DNA of 33,551 nt, taken from contig PBZO01000001.1 in the NCBI GenBank assembly GCA_002731115.1, positions 1 to 33,551 on the forward strand, read 5' to 3'. The notes beneath the pieces were generated by a model that did no database searches, was not told where the DNA came from, and was given only the letters and a program-made list of their open reading frames with translations. Source of the stretch: Candidatus Pacearchaeota archaeon. GTDB taxonomy: Archaea; Nanobdellota; Nanobdellia; Pacearchaeales; GW2011-AR1. This document shows positions 23,283 through 31,555 of this stretch, in pieces. The first letter of the stretch is position 1; each line of letters begins with the position of its first letter. A program made the translations under genes and the position numbers.

Positions 23283-24221
23283 ATGCCTACAAGAAAATCA
23301 CCCAGAAAGGGAAGTTTGCAGTTTTGGCCAAGAAAAAGGGTCAATAAACTTTTACCTAGAGTGAACTGGGATTCTATTAAATCTTCTAAGAACCTCAAAG
23401 GATTTATCTGCTATAAGGCAGGAATGATGTCTGCTTATGTAAAAGATAATACTCCTGATTCTATGACAAAAGGTAAAAAAATAATTGTGCCAATAACGAT
23501 TCTTGAATGCCCAACTCTTAAAATATTCTCTATAAGACTCTATAAAAATGGCAGAGTTTTAAAAGAAGTACTAGCAGAAAATCTTGATAAAGAATTAAAA
23601 AGAAAAGTTAAAATTCCAAAGAAAGATATTAAGAAAATAGATGACATAAAAGAAGAATATGATAATGTGAGAGTAATTGTTTATTCTCAAGTTAAAAAAA
23701 CAGGGATAAAAAAGACTCCTGATTTAAGTGAAATAGGACTTGTTGGAAATCTTGAAGAAAAAATTAAATTTATTAAAGAAAATTTAAATAAAGAAATTTC
23801 TGTTTTAGATATTTTTGAAAAAGGAGAATTAATTGACTTGAGAGGATTAACAAAAGGAAAAGGATTACAAGGTCCTGTAAAAAGATTTGGAATTACACTT
23901 AAATCTCATAAATCAGAAAAAGGTAGAAGAAGACCTGGAAGTTTAGGTCCATGGCATCCTGCAAGAGTTACTTTTCGTGTTCCGCAAGCAGGTCAATTAG
24001 GGACATTTACAAGAATTATTTATAATAATAAAATAATAGATATGGGAAAATCAGAAGATAAATTAAAAAACATAAAAAATTTTGGAAATATTAAAACAGA
24101 TTATATTCTCATTAGAGGTTCAGTCCAAGGACCTTCAAAAAGACAATTATTAATTACTGCTCCTCTAAGAAAATCAAGAAAACAATTAAAAAAAGATTTT
24201 GAATTAATTGAATTAAGATGA
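23283..24221 (+). CDS. rpl3: Ribosomal protein uL3
   Basis: 312 aa. The N-terminal RKSPRKGSLQFWPRKR, the RGLTKGKGLQGPVKRFGI core loop and the conserved RPGSLGPWHPARVTFRVPQAGQ loop near the peptidyl transferase centre are all present. uL3 is an early assembly protein. First gene of the long operon; its stop overlaps the uL4 start (ATGA). Order uL3-uL4-uL23-uL2 matches the classical cluster. Confidence 0.96.
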   Translation: MPTRKSPRKGSLQFWPRKRVNKLLPRVNWDSIKSSKNLKGFICYKAGMMSAYVKDNTPDSMTKGKKIIVPITILECPTLKIFSIRLYKNGRVLKEVLAENLDKELKRKVKIPKKDIKKIDDIKEEYDNVRVIVYSQVKKTGIKKTPDLSEIGLVGNLEEKIKFIKENLNKEISVLDIFEKGELIDLRGLTKGKGLQGPVKRFGITLKSHKSEKGRRRPGSLGPWHPARVTFRVPQAGQLGTFTRIIYNNKIIDMGKSEDKLKNIKNFGNIKTDYILIRGSVQGPSKRQLLITAPLRKSRKQLKKDFELIELR

Positions 24222-25030
24222 AACAACAAATTATAATGAAAGCAAAAATACTTGATATAAATGGAAAAGAAAAAGAAGAAATTGACTTGCCTAGATGTTT
24301 TTCTCAGAAAATTAGAGAAGATATAATCTCTAAAGTTTTAGAAGCTAAGAAAACAAAACAACCATATTCTCCATCTCCTGTTGCTGGAAAACAACATTCT
24401 GCTAAAGGAAAAGTCATTCATAGAAGACATGTCTGGAGAAGTGGTTATGGAAGGGGATCTTCAAGAGTTCCAAGAAAGATAATGTCAAGCAAGGGCTCTC
24501 AATTTAATTGGGAAGCTGCAGAAGTTCCTTTTGCGAAAGGAGGAATGAGAGCACATCCACCAAAAGTTCTTTCAATGATTAATACTAAAAAAACAAATAA
24601 AAAAGAATTAAGAATTGCATTAGTTTCTGCAATAAGTGCAACAGCGAATGAGGAGAAATTAATAAAAAAATATGAAAGACTTAATGAAAGACTAGAAAAT
24701 CTTCCATTAATTGTTGAATCAAAAATAACTTCCTTAAAAACAAAAGAATTAATCTCTAGTTTAAGAAAAATTCTTGGGAAACAATTATTTGAATTAGCAT
24801 TACCGAAGAAGAAAGTTAGAGCAGGAATTGGAAAAATGAGGGGGAGAAAATACAAAAAAAATGCGGGATTATTACTCATTATAGGAAATAAAGAAAAATT
24901 AAAAGCGAACGTATTTGATATTGCAAATACTGGTAAATTAAGTGTCAATGATTTAGCCAAAGGAGGCTCAGGGAGACTTACCCTGTATACCGAACAATCA
25001 ATTAAAGAATTAGGAAAAAGATTCAAATGA
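24218..25030 (+). CDS. rpl4: Ribosomal protein uL4 (L4e type)
   Basis: 270 aa. The archaeal L4e motifs are HVWRSGYGRGSSRVPRKI, the loop lining the exit tunnel, and the C-terminal DLAKGGSGRLTLYTEQSI. The ATG at 24218 is coupled to uL3 by ATGA; a second in-frame ATG is at 24236. In bacteria L4 represses this operon, though no such role is shown here. Ends with an ATGA overlap with uL23. Confidence 0.96.
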   Translation: MKQQIIMKAKILDINGKEKEEIDLPRCFSQKIREDIISKVLEAKKTKQPYSPSPVAGKQHSAKGKVIHRRHVWRSGYGRGSSRVPRKIMSSKGSQFNWEAAEVPFAKGGMRAHPPKVLSMINTKKTNKKELRIALVSAISATANEEKLIKKYERLNERLENLPLIVESKITSLKTKELISSLRKILGKQLFELALPKKKVRAGIGKMRGRKYKKNAGLLLIIGNKEKLKANVFDIANTGKLSVNDLAKGGSGRLTLYTEQSIKELGKRFK

Positions 25031-25263
25031 AACTACTTGCAACTGAAAAAGCAGTAATGATGATTGAATCACAGAATGTTCTAACATTTAGAACAAATAT
25101 GAATAAGACAAAAAAGGAAATAAGAGAAGAAATTGAGAGTTTATTTGATATTAAAATTGAAAAAATTAGAACTTTAATTAGAGGAAATAAAAAATATGCT
25201 TATGTTAAATTAAAAAAAGAATTTCTTGCAATTGATGTGGCAACGAAATTAGGATTAATGTAA
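25027..25263 (+). CDS. rpl23: Ribosomal protein uL23
   Basis: 78 aa, the compact archaeal form. LLATEKAVMMIESQN, IREEIESLFDIKIEKIRTLI and KKYAYVKLKKEF match the family. It sits at the tunnel exit and binds SRP and other chaperones. ATGA overlap with uL4; uL2 starts 1 nt after its stop. Confidence 0.94.
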   Translation: MKLLATEKAVMMIESQNVLTFRTNMNKTKKEIREEIESLFDIKIEKIRTLIRGNKKYAYVKLKKEFLAIDVATKLGLM

Positions 25264-25264
25264 A

Positions 25265-25963
25265 ATGGGAAAGAGAATAATTACCCAAGCTAGAGGAAAA
25301 GGAAGCCATACTTATAGAGTTAGAAAAAAAGCATTTAGATATAAACTTCAATACCCGTCTAAACTTGATGGAAAAGGTACTGTTATTAGATTATTTGATT
25401 CAGCTGCCCATAGTTCGCCTCTAGCAAAAATAAAATATGAAAAAGGAATCTTTTACATCCCTGCATTTAAGGAAATGATTGAAGGACAAGAAATAAATTT
25501 TGGAGGGAAAAAAATTAAACAAGGAAATATAATTGAATTAAAGAATATCCCGGTAAAGACAAAGATCTATAATATTGAATCAAGACCTAGAGATGGGGGG
25601 ATTTTCATAAAAAGTGCAGGAAATTCTGCAGTAATTAGTAGAATAATTGAAAAAGATATTTTCATCCTAATGCCTTCAAAAAAAGAAAGAAAATTTAATT
25701 CAAATTGTAGGGCAATAATTGGGGTAATTGCAGGAACAGGGAGACTTGATAAGCCTATTGTTAAAGCTGGGAAAAAATATCATATTAAAAAATCAAAAAG
25801 TAAATTATGGCCTAGAACTTCAGCCGTAAAGATGAATGCAATAGATCATCCATTTGGTTCAGGAAGAGCAAAGAACCCGAAAAGTAAGATTGCTAAGAGA
25901 AATGCTCCTCCAGGAAGAAAAGTTGGACTACTAAGGCCAAAAAGAACTGGTAAAAGAAAATAA
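25265..25963 (+). CDS. rpl2: Ribosomal protein uL2
   Basis: 232 aa. Typical archaeal L2: MGKRIITQARGKGSHTYRVR at the start, then the SH3-like domains and the conserved C-terminal RTSAVKMNAIDHPFGSGRAK, whose His lies close to the peptidyl transferase centre. Ends in basic KRTGKRK. One base separates it from uS19. Confidence 0.96.
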   Translation: MGKRIITQARGKGSHTYRVRKKAFRYKLQYPSKLDGKGTVIRLFDSAAHSSPLAKIKYEKGIFYIPAFKEMIEGQEINFGGKKIKQGNIIELKNIPVKTKIYNIESRPRDGGIFIKSAGNSAVISRIIEKDIFILMPSKKERKFNSNCRAIIGVIAGTGRLDKPIVKAGKKYHIKKSKSKLWPRTSAVKMNAIDHPFGSGRAKNPKSKIAKRNAPPGRKVGLLRPKRTGKRK

Positions 25964-25964
25964 A

Positions 25965-26360
25965 ATGGAAATGCAAAAAAAACAATTTACATTTAAAGGG
26001 AAAACACTAGAAGAATTAAAAACTCTAGATGTAAGAGAGTTTGCAAGATTATTGAAATCAAGACAAAGAAGAACTGTTCTCAGAAATTTCCAAGAAATTG
26101 AAGAATTTATCAATAGATCTAAAAAGAAGATAGGAAATAATAAACCAATAAAAACTCATAAAAGGGATTTAGTTATTGTCCCTGAAATGATTGGAATGAA
26201 AATTCAAATCTATAATGGAAGAAATTTTGTTTCAGTTGAAATAATAAAAGAAATGTTGGGACATAAGTTTGGGGAATTTGCACTAACGAGAGGAAGAGTA
26301 AAACATGGAAGTGTAGGAGTAGGAGCAACTAAAGGATCAAAAGCAAAAGCTAAAAAATAA
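25965..26360 (+). CDS. rps19: Ribosomal protein uS19
   Basis: 131 aa. Conserved DVREFARLLKSRQRRTVLRNF at the N-terminal side and the core KTHKRDLVIVPEMIGMKI, then KEMLGHKFGEFALTRGRVKHG, are typical of archaeal S19, which binds the head of 16S rRNA and contacts the large subunit. A basic Ala/Lys-rich tail (KGSKAKAKK) ends the protein. Two bases to uL22. Confidence 0.95.
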   Translation: MEMQKKQFTFKGKTLEELKTLDVREFARLLKSRQRRTVLRNFQEIEEFINRSKKKIGNNKPIKTHKRDLVIVPEMIGMKIQIYNGRNFVSVEIIKEMLGHKFGEFALTRGRVKHGSVGVGATKGSKAKAKK

Positions 26361-26362
26361 AA

Positions 26363-26938
26363 ATGACAGAAAAAGATTACAATCCAGAACAAAAACAAAG
26401 AAAATCAATGAAAAAACAAGAAATAGCAAGTGCTCCAAAAAAAATAGTTGATACTCCTCAAATTAAATCGGAAAAAGTTAAAGAGAAAGATAAAAAAGTT
26501 ACTGAAAAAGAGAAAATTGGAACTCCTAAAGAAGAAAAACCAAAAAAAACAATAGCAATTGTTAATGGAAGAAGTTTGCCAATTTCGACAAAATACTCAG
26601 TTGCAATTTGTAATTTTATTAAAAATAAAAGAATAGAGGATGCAATATCCGATTTAGAACAAGTGCTTAATTATAAAAAAGCAGTTCCAATGAAAGGAGA
26701 AATCCCTCATAGAAAAGGAAAGATAATGTCGGGAAGATACCCAAAAAAGGCAGTAGAACATTTTATAAAATTATTAAAAAGTCTTTTAGCAAATGCAAAT
26801 GAATTAAATAATCCCCTAATTAATGAAGCTATTGCAAATCTTGCTTCAAGACCTTATAGTAAATTTGGCACAGTAAGAAGAAAAAGAAGTCATATTAAAA
26901 TTATTGCTAAGGAGAAAAAATGGAAGAAAAAAAAATAA
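26363..26938 (+). CDS. rpl22: Ribosomal protein uL22 with N-terminal extension
   Basis: 191 aa. The conserved body starts about residue 66 (NGRSLPISTKYSVAICNFIKN), and includes KKAVPMKGEIPHRKG, SGRYPKKAVEHFIKLLKS and the final RRKRSHIKIIA loop that reaches the tunnel. A Lys/Glu/Thr-rich extension of about 65 residues precedes it; archaeal L22 usually lacks most of this. The gene overlaps the uS3 start by 19 nt. Confidence 0.93.
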   Translation: MTEKDYNPEQKQRKSMKKQEIASAPKKIVDTPQIKSEKVKEKDKKVTEKEKIGTPKEEKPKKTIAIVNGRSLPISTKYSVAICNFIKNKRIEDAISDLEQVLNYKKAVPMKGEIPHRKGKIMSGRYPKKAVEHFIKLLKSLLANANELNNPLINEAIANLASRPYSKFGTVRRKRSHIKIIAKEKKWKKKK

Positions 26939-27597
26939 TCAAACTTAAAAAAGAAGAATATACAATTAGAGAATATATAAAAAAATCACTTGGAAAAGGA
27001 AAAGTAAGTAAGGCTAGAATAGTATATACTCCTATAGGGGAAAAGATAATCATCTCTACAAACAAACCGGGATTAGTTATTGGACGTGGTGGAGAAAAGA
27101 TAGGAGAATTAACAAATGCCTTAAGAACTAAATTTAAACTTGAAAATCCACATATTGAAATAGATGAAATAATAGAATTTGAGTTTGATGCCCAAATAAT
27201 GGCTGATGAAATTTCCCTCGGACTTGAGAGATTTGGACCTTTAAAATTCAAGGTTATTGCATATAGAACTTTAGAAAAAATAATGAAATCAGGGGCACTT
27301 GGAGCTGAAATAAGATTAAGTGGAAAACTTCCTGGAGCAAGAGCAAAAACATGGAGATTTGCACAAGGATACTTAAAGAAAACAGGAGATACTTCAAAAG
27401 TAGTTGATAGAGCACAATCAAGGGCGCAAACAAAACCAGGAGTAGTTGGAGTAAAAGTAAGTATTCTCTCACCACATGCAAAACTTTTAGATAAGGTAAA
27501 TATTGATGACAAGCTTATTGAAAGATTAAAAATGAATTCAATAGAACCCAAAATAGAAGATAAAATTAAAAAGAAAACAAAGAAAAAAGGAAAATGA
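26920..27597 (+). CDS. rps3: Ribosomal protein uS3
   Basis: 225 aa. The KH domain is clear: KPGLVIGRGGEKIGELTNAL at about 46-66. The C-terminal domain has GALGAEIRLSGKLPGARAKT and PGVVGVKVSILSP. uS3 lines the mRNA entry tunnel of the small subunit. The start lies within the end of the uL22 gene. The ATGA at the end couples it to uL29. A long antisense open frame over this gene is a composition artefact. Confidence 0.96.
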   Translation: MEEKKIIKLKKEEYTIREYIKKSLGKGKVSKARIVYTPIGEKIIISTNKPGLVIGRGGEKIGELTNALRTKFKLENPHIEIDEIIEFEFDAQIMADEISLGLERFGPLKFKVIAYRTLEKIMKSGALGAEIRLSGKLPGARAKTWRFAQGYLKKTGDTSKVVDRAQSRAQTKPGVVGVKVSILSPHAKLLDKVNIDDKLIERLKMNSIEPKIEDKIKKKTKKKGK

Positions 27598-27770
27598 GTA
27601 CTTTAAAATTCAAAGATATTCAGAAAATGGAGAAAAATGAAAGAGAGAGAAAAATGAAAGAATTAAGAATGGAATTAGTTAAATCAAAAGTAAATACTTC
27701 CAAATCAGGAAGTTCAAAGATAAAAGAAATTAAAAAGATTATCGCTAGGATACTCACACTTAATAAATAA
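27594..27770 (+). CDS. rpl29: Ribosomal protein uL29
   Basis: 58 aa, two helices only: STLKFKDIQKMEKNERERK and KELRMELVKSKVNT, then KIKEIKKIIARILTL. This is the usual L29 hairpin at the tunnel exit, where it contacts SRP. Position between uS3 (ATGA overlap) and aIF1 (1-nt gap) is the archaeal order. Confidence 0.92.
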   Translation: MSTLKFKDIQKMEKNERERKMKELRMELVKSKVNTSKSGSSKIKEIKKIIARILTLNK

Positions 27771-27771
27771 C

Positions 27772-28068
27772 ATGGAAATATGTCCAAAATGTGGCTTGCC
27801 TGAGCAAGCATGTGTATGTGAACAAATCGTAAAGAGTTCGCAGAAGATAAAAGTAACAACAGACAAGAAGCGATATGGAAAAATCGTAACTATTGTTACA
27901 GGATTCGGGCATGGAATTGATGTAAAGAAAATCGCAAAGGCTCTGAAAAATGAGCTTGCTTGCGGTGGGACTTACAAAGATAACATGATAGAACTCCAAG
28001 GAAACCATAAAAAGAAGATAAAAGAAATCCTAGTCAAACTTGGATTTGAAGAAGAATCCATTGATTAA
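27772..28068 (+). CDS. sui1: Translation initiation factor aIF1 (SUI1), compositionally distinct
   Basis: 98 aa. The N-terminal CPKCGLPEQACVC is the zinc-binding element of archaeal aIF1, and the SUI1 fold follows with GKIVTIVTGFGHGIDVKKIAKAL, ACGGTYKDNMIELQGNHKKKI. aIF1 promotes scanning-like start-site selection on the small subunit. The gene has clearly more G+C than the genes around it (about 38% in a hand count of 240 nt, against about 25-30% nearby), with codons like ATC, AAG and GCA. In many archaea an rnp1 (RNase P p29) gene follows; here uS17 comes next after 24 nt. Confidence 0.95.
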   Translation: MEICPKCGLPEQACVCEQIVKSSQKIKVTTDKKRYGKIVTIVTGFGHGIDVKKIAKALKNELACGGTYKDNMIELQGNHKKKIKEILVKLGFEEESID

Positions 28069-28092
28069 AAACATACACTAAACAAAATAAAA

Positions 28093-28434
28093 ATGAAGAA
28101 AAAAACAGAAATAAAAGAAGAAAAAGCTGAGAATAGATGTAATGATAAAAACTGTCATATTCATGGAAATCTAAAAGTTAGAGGGAGAACTTTTGAAGGA
28201 GAAGTAATTAAAAAGTTCCATAAAAGAATTACAATTGAATTTACTAGAATGATTTATATAAGAAAATATGAAAGATATGCTAAATCACGAACAAAAATTC
28301 ATGCGAGACTTCCTGTTTGCATGGAAAATGAAATTAATATAGGAGATTTGATAAAAATACAAGAGTGTAGGCCTTTAAGTAAAATAATTCATTTTGCAGT
28401 CATTGGAAAAGTAAATGAGGAGGAGAAGAAATGA
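28093..28434 (+). CDS. rps17: Ribosomal protein uS17
   Basis: 113 aa. The OB-fold core has NLKVRGRTFEGEVIKKFHKRITIEF, YIRKYERYAKSRTKIHARLPVC and EINIGDLIKIQECRPLSK, typical of archaeal S17. N-terminal CNDKNCHIHG is a common archaeal form. It is the only ribosomal gene of this operon followed by a clear purine-rich SD-like stretch (GAGGAGGAG) for the next gene. ATGA overlap with uL14. Confidence 0.94.
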   Translation: MKKKTEIKEEKAENRCNDKNCHIHGNLKVRGRTFEGEVIKKFHKRITIEFTRMIYIRKYERYAKSRTKIHARLPVCMENEINIGDLIKIQECRPLSKIIHFAVIGKVNEEEKK

Positions 28435-28832
28435 AAGCAATATCAGCCAAAGTTACACCTGGATTGAATTTAGGAGCATATATGATCTCTTCTGATAATA
28501 GCGGAGCAAAAATAGTAAAATTAGTCTCTGTAAAAAGAGCAAAAGCAAAGAAAGGTAAACAAGTTTGTGCAAAAATTGCTGATTGGGTAAAAGTTAGCAT
28601 AAGAAAAGGAATTCCCGATATGAAAGGGAAAGTCTTTGATGCAGTGGTTATAAGACAAAAAAAATCATATAGGAGACTTAATGGAGAGAGAATAGCTTTT
28701 GAAGATAATGCTGTTGCAATCTTAAAAGATGAAAAGGGAAATCCAAAAGGAACTCAAATTAAAGGGCCAATTGCAAGGGAGGTAATGGAGCGATTTCCAA
28801 GTGTGGGAAAAATTGCTTCAATTGTATACTAA
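28431..28832 (+). CDS. rpl14: Ribosomal protein uL14
   Basis: 133 aa. The conserved ISSDNSGAKIVKLVSVKR near the N-terminus, the KGIPDMKGKVFDAVVIRQKKSYRR strand and GPIAREVMERFPSVGKIASIVY at the end are typical. uL14 lies at the subunit interface and aids eIF6 and GTPase-centre function. Preceded by AGGAGG-type purines at 28418-28424. Separated from uL24 by 1 nt. Confidence 0.95.
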   Translation: MKAISAKVTPGLNLGAYMISSDNSGAKIVKLVSVKRAKAKKGKQVCAKIADWVKVSIRKGIPDMKGKVFDAVVIRQKKSYRRLNGERIAFEDNAVAILKDEKGNPKGTQIKGPIAREVMERFPSVGKIASIVY

Positions 28833-28833
28833 A

Positions 28834-29265
28834 ATGAAAAAAGAATTTAGCAAACACTGGAAATCAAGTAAACAACCAAGAAAACAAAGAAAATACTTAG
28901 CTAATGCTCCATTACATATCAAAAAAAAGTTTATAAGTGTTAATTTATCAAGAGAATTAAGAAAAAAATACCCGAAAAGAAATATTCCTGTTAAAAAAGG
29001 GGATGTTGTAAAAGTTATGAGGGGAAAATTTAAGAAAAAACAAGGAAAGGTAATAGAAGTTAAATTAAAACTATCTAAAATAATAATAGAAGGAATCCAA
29101 GTAAAAAAACAGGATGGTTCAAAAGTAAATGTAAGATTGCAACCTTCAAATCTACAACTTATTGAATTAAATTTAGAAGATAGAAAACGAGGAAGAGTTT
29201 TAGGAAAAAAGATTGAAGAAGAATCAAAACAAATAAAAGAAGAAATCAAGGGAGAAAAGAAGTAA
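28834..29265 (+). CDS. rpl24: Ribosomal protein uL24
   Basis: 143 aa from the ATG at 28834; a longer frame from 28801 lies inside uL14 and adds no family residues. The KOW motif is VKKGDVVKVMRGKFKKKQGKV (about 50-70) and the N-terminal SKQPRKQRKYLANAPLHI is archaeal L24. It binds 23S rRNA in assembly. The end is Glu/Lys-rich. One nt to eS4. Confidence 0.93.
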   Translation: MKKEFSKHWKSSKQPRKQRKYLANAPLHIKKKFISVNLSRELRKKYPKRNIPVKKGDVVKVMRGKFKKKQGKVIEVKLKLSKIIIEGIQVKKQDGSKVNVRLQPSNLQLIELNLEDRKRGRVLGKKIEEESKQIKEEIKGEKK

Positions 29266-29266
29266 A

Positions 29267-29905
29267 ATGCACTTAAAAAGACAGAAAACACCAAAAAACT
29301 GGCCAATACCTAGAAAGGGGACTCCTTATGTAGTTAGACCTAATTTTAATGTAAGAAATAGTATTCCTATATTAGTTGTTTTAAGAGATATATTAGAGCT
29401 TGCTCAAAATAGAAAAGAAGTAAAGAAAGCAATACACTCAAAACATATTTTACTTAATAATAAGATAGTAAGAGATGAAAAAAATCCAATGCTACTCTTT
29501 GATATCTTATCTATTATCCCTTCAAAAAAGAATTATAGAATGGAATTATCAGAGAAAGGAAAATTTCAAATAAAAGAAACAGATATAAATAAGAAAATAT
29601 CAAAAATCATAAATAAGAGTATATTAAAAGGAAAGAAAACACAGTTAAACTTAAGTGATGGAAAAAACTTTTTATCAGATATTAAATGTAATGTAAATGA
29701 TTCTGTTTTAATTAATCTTAAAGATAAAAAAATAGAAAAATGTATTCCCTTAAAAGAAAAAGCAAAGATAATTATTATTGGTGGAAAACATGCTGGAGAA
29801 ACAGGAATAATAAACAATATAGACTCAAAAGGGAAAAACACAGAATCAACTATTGACAAAAAAAAGGTTAATGTTTTAATTAAACAATTAATGGTAATTG
29901 AATAA
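29267..29905 (+). CDS. rps4e: Ribosomal protein eS4
   Basis: 212 aa. HLKRQKTPKNWPIPRKGTPYV opens it, the S4-like RNA-binding domain with VRDEKNPMLLFDI is at about 50-85, and the C-terminal KOW-like IIIGGKHAGETGIINNI comes near 160-180. eS4 is found in archaea and eukaryotes on the small subunit. Slightly shorter than the usual 235-245 aa. The stop overlaps the uL5 ATG by one base (TAATG). Confidence 0.94.
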   Translation: MHLKRQKTPKNWPIPRKGTPYVVRPNFNVRNSIPILVVLRDILELAQNRKEVKKAIHSKHILLNNKIVRDEKNPMLLFDILSIIPSKKNYRMELSEKGKFQIKETDINKKISKIINKSILKGKKTQLNLSDGKNFLSDIKCNVNDSVLINLKDKKIEKCIPLKEKAKIIIIGGKHAGETGIINNIDSKGKNTESTIDKKKVNVLIKQLMVIE

Positions 29906-30405
29906 TGAAAGATAATATTATGAGAAATATAAAAATAGAGAAGGTTGTTTTAAGTGTAGGTGGAACTAAAGAAGAATTAGAAAAAGGAGTAAAACTCTTA
30001 AATATGCTTACAAATAAAAAGCCTGCAAAAACGAAATCAAAAAAAAGAATACCCTCACTAAATGTAAGGCCTGGATTAGAAGTGGGGGCGGTTGTAACTT
30101 TAAGGAAAAATGCTAAAGAATTTTTAAAAAAAATGTTAACTACAATAGATAATAAATTAAAGAAAAAACAAATAAGTGAAAATAACTTTTCTTTTGGAAT
30201 AAAAGAATATATTGAAATCCCTGGAGTAGAATATCAAAGAGAAATTGGAATTATGGGATTTGATATAACTGTTGTATTCAAAAGATCTGGGAGAAGAATA
30301 AGAATAAGAAAAATAAAAAAAGGAAAAATACCCAAAAGACAGATAATCTCCCCAGATGAAATAATTAAATTTATGGAAGAAAATTTCCAGACGGAATTTA
30401 TTTAA
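29905..30405 (+). CDS. rpl5: Ribosomal protein uL5
   Basis: 166 aa. MRNIKIEKVVLSVGG starts the family core (an ATG 5 codons earlier is the coupled start at TAATG), then LTNKKPAKTKSKKRIPSLNVR and the C-terminal IEIPGVEYQREIGIMGFDITVVF. uL5 binds 5S rRNA with uL18. One base separates it from uS14. Confidence 0.95.
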   Translation: MKDNIMRNIKIEKVVLSVGGTKEELEKGVKLLNMLTNKKPAKTKSKKRIPSLNVRPGLEVGAVVTLRKNAKEFLKKMLTTIDNKLKKKQISENNFSFGIKEYIEIPGVEYQREIGIMGFDITVVFKRSGRRIRIRKIKKGKIPKRQIISPDEIIKFMEENFQTEFI

Positions 30406-30406
30406 A

Positions 30407-30637
30407 ATGACAGCAAGCGACTGGAGAAAAATATTGAAACAATTAAGAAGTAAGCCAGTTGTAATGGCAAAATTCATAAAACATAATAAGCCAAGAGAGA
30501 AGAAAATAGGAATAACAGTAAAAAAATGCGAGAGATGTGGAAGATTCGGAGCTCATATTAAATCATATGGATTAAATTTATGCCGGCACTGTTTTAGAGA
30601 AATAGCAGAAGAAATCGGTTTTAAGAAATATAGTTAA
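30407..30637 (+). CDS. rps14: Ribosomal protein uS14 (zinc type) with N-terminal extension
   Basis: 76 aa. The zinc sites are C41, C44, C59 and C62 (KKCERCGRFGAHI, YGLNLCRHCFREIA), and it ends in EIGFKKYS as archaeal S14 does. The usual protein is about 55 aa and begins near the Met at residue 20. Here the ATG right after the uL5 stop adds a charged 19-residue arm (SDWRKILKQLRSKPV) that keeps the 1-nt gap typical of this operon, so I use the longer start. Confidence 0.9.
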   Translation: MTASDWRKILKQLRSKPVVMAKFIKHNKPREKKIGITVKKCERCGRFGAHIKSYGLNLCRHCFREIAEEIGFKKYS

Positions 30638-30638
30638 A

Positions 30639-31019
30639 ATGTCACAAGATATTGTTGCAGATGCTTTGAATATGATAAGAAATGCTAAAAGAGCAAGAAA
30701 AGAAACTATAAAGATAAATAGAATTTCAAATTTACTAATTGGAATATTAAAAATAATGAAACAAAAAAATACTATAAGAAAATATAAAATTGATAGTAGA
30801 GGAAAAACTATTGAAGTTACAATAGGAGAATTAAATGAATGTAAAGCAATAAAACCAAGATTTAGTGTTGATAAAACCCAGATTGAAAAATATAGAAGAA
30901 GATATTTGCCCTCAAGAAATTTTGGAACAATGATAGTATCGACAAATAAGGGATTAATAACTCATGAAGAAGCTCAAGAAAAGAAAATAGGAGGGAGCTT
31001 AATTGCATATTTTTACTAA
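30639..31019 (+). CDS. rps8: Ribosomal protein uS8
   Basis: 126 aa. The N-terminal domain has VADALNMIRNAKRARKETIKI and the C-terminal domain has RNFGTMIVSTNKGLITHEEA and GGSLIAYFY. S8 is a primary binder of 16S rRNA. One nt after uS14 and overlapping the uL6 ATG by one base. Confidence 0.95.
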   Translation: MSQDIVADALNMIRNAKRARKETIKINRISNLLIGILKIMKQKNTIRKYKIDSRGKTIEVTIGELNECKAIKPRFSVDKTQIEKYRRRYLPSRNFGTMIVSTNKGLITHEEAQEKKIGGSLIAYFY

Positions 31020-31555
31020 TGAAAAAAGAAATATTTCAGACAATTGAAATCCCTAAGGGAGTAGAAGCAGAAATAAATGGAAATACCTTAATTATAAAGG
31101 GTCCTGAAGGAGAAAATAAAAAAACATTTAATACAAATAAATTAGTCTTTGAAAAAAAAGAGAATTCAATAATTATTGGAAGTAAAAAAGCAACAAAAAC
31201 AGAAAAAAGAATGATAAATACTATCACTGCACATATTAATAATATGGTTAAAGGAGTCCAGGAAAAATTTGAATATAAATTAAAGATATGTTTTAGTCAT
31301 TTTCCATTTAGTATTGAGATTAAAGGAGATGAAGCAATAATAAAGAACTTTTTAGGAGAAAAAATCCCTAGAAAACTAAAAATCTCTGGAGAAGTTGATA
31401 TAAACAAGGATATTATCACAATAAAATCTGTAGATAAGGAATTAGCAGGACAAATAGCGGCAAATTTTGAACAAGCAACTAGAATTAAGTCTAAGGATAA
31501 ACGAGTATTTCAAGATGGTTGTTATATTATCAGCAAAGATGGGAGGGGAGTATGA
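31019..31555 (+). CDS. rpl6: Ribosomal protein uL6
   Basis: 178 aa. Two repeated L6 domains: IPKGVEAEINGNTLIIKGPEG at the start, and the second with FLGEKIPRKLKISGEVDINK. The end has ATRIKSKDKRVFQDGCYIIS and KDGRG, the conserved archaeal L6 tail. uL6 lies near the sarcin-ricin loop. The stop overlaps the eL32 start (ATGA at 31552-31555). Confidence 0.95.
   Translation: MKKEIFQTIEIPKGVEAEINGNTLIIKGPEGENKKTFNTNKLVFEKKENSIIIGSKKATKTEKRMINTITAHINNMVKGVQEKFEYKLKICFSHFPFSIEIKGDEAIIKNFLGEKIPRKLKISGEVDINKDIITIKSVDKELAGQIAANFEQATRIKSKDKRVFQDGCYIISKDGRGV

Noticed and set aside
26907-27551. 214-codon minus-strand open frame over uS3
   Set aside because: Antisense to a certain ribosomal gene; such frames occur because stop codons are rare on the reverse of Lys/Glu-rich AT-biased genes. 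The same applies to frames over uL4, uL24 and eL19.
28801-28833. Longer uL24 start
   Set aside because: The extra codons lie inside uL14 and add no conserved residues; the ATG at 28834 follows the uL14 stop by one base like other junctions.
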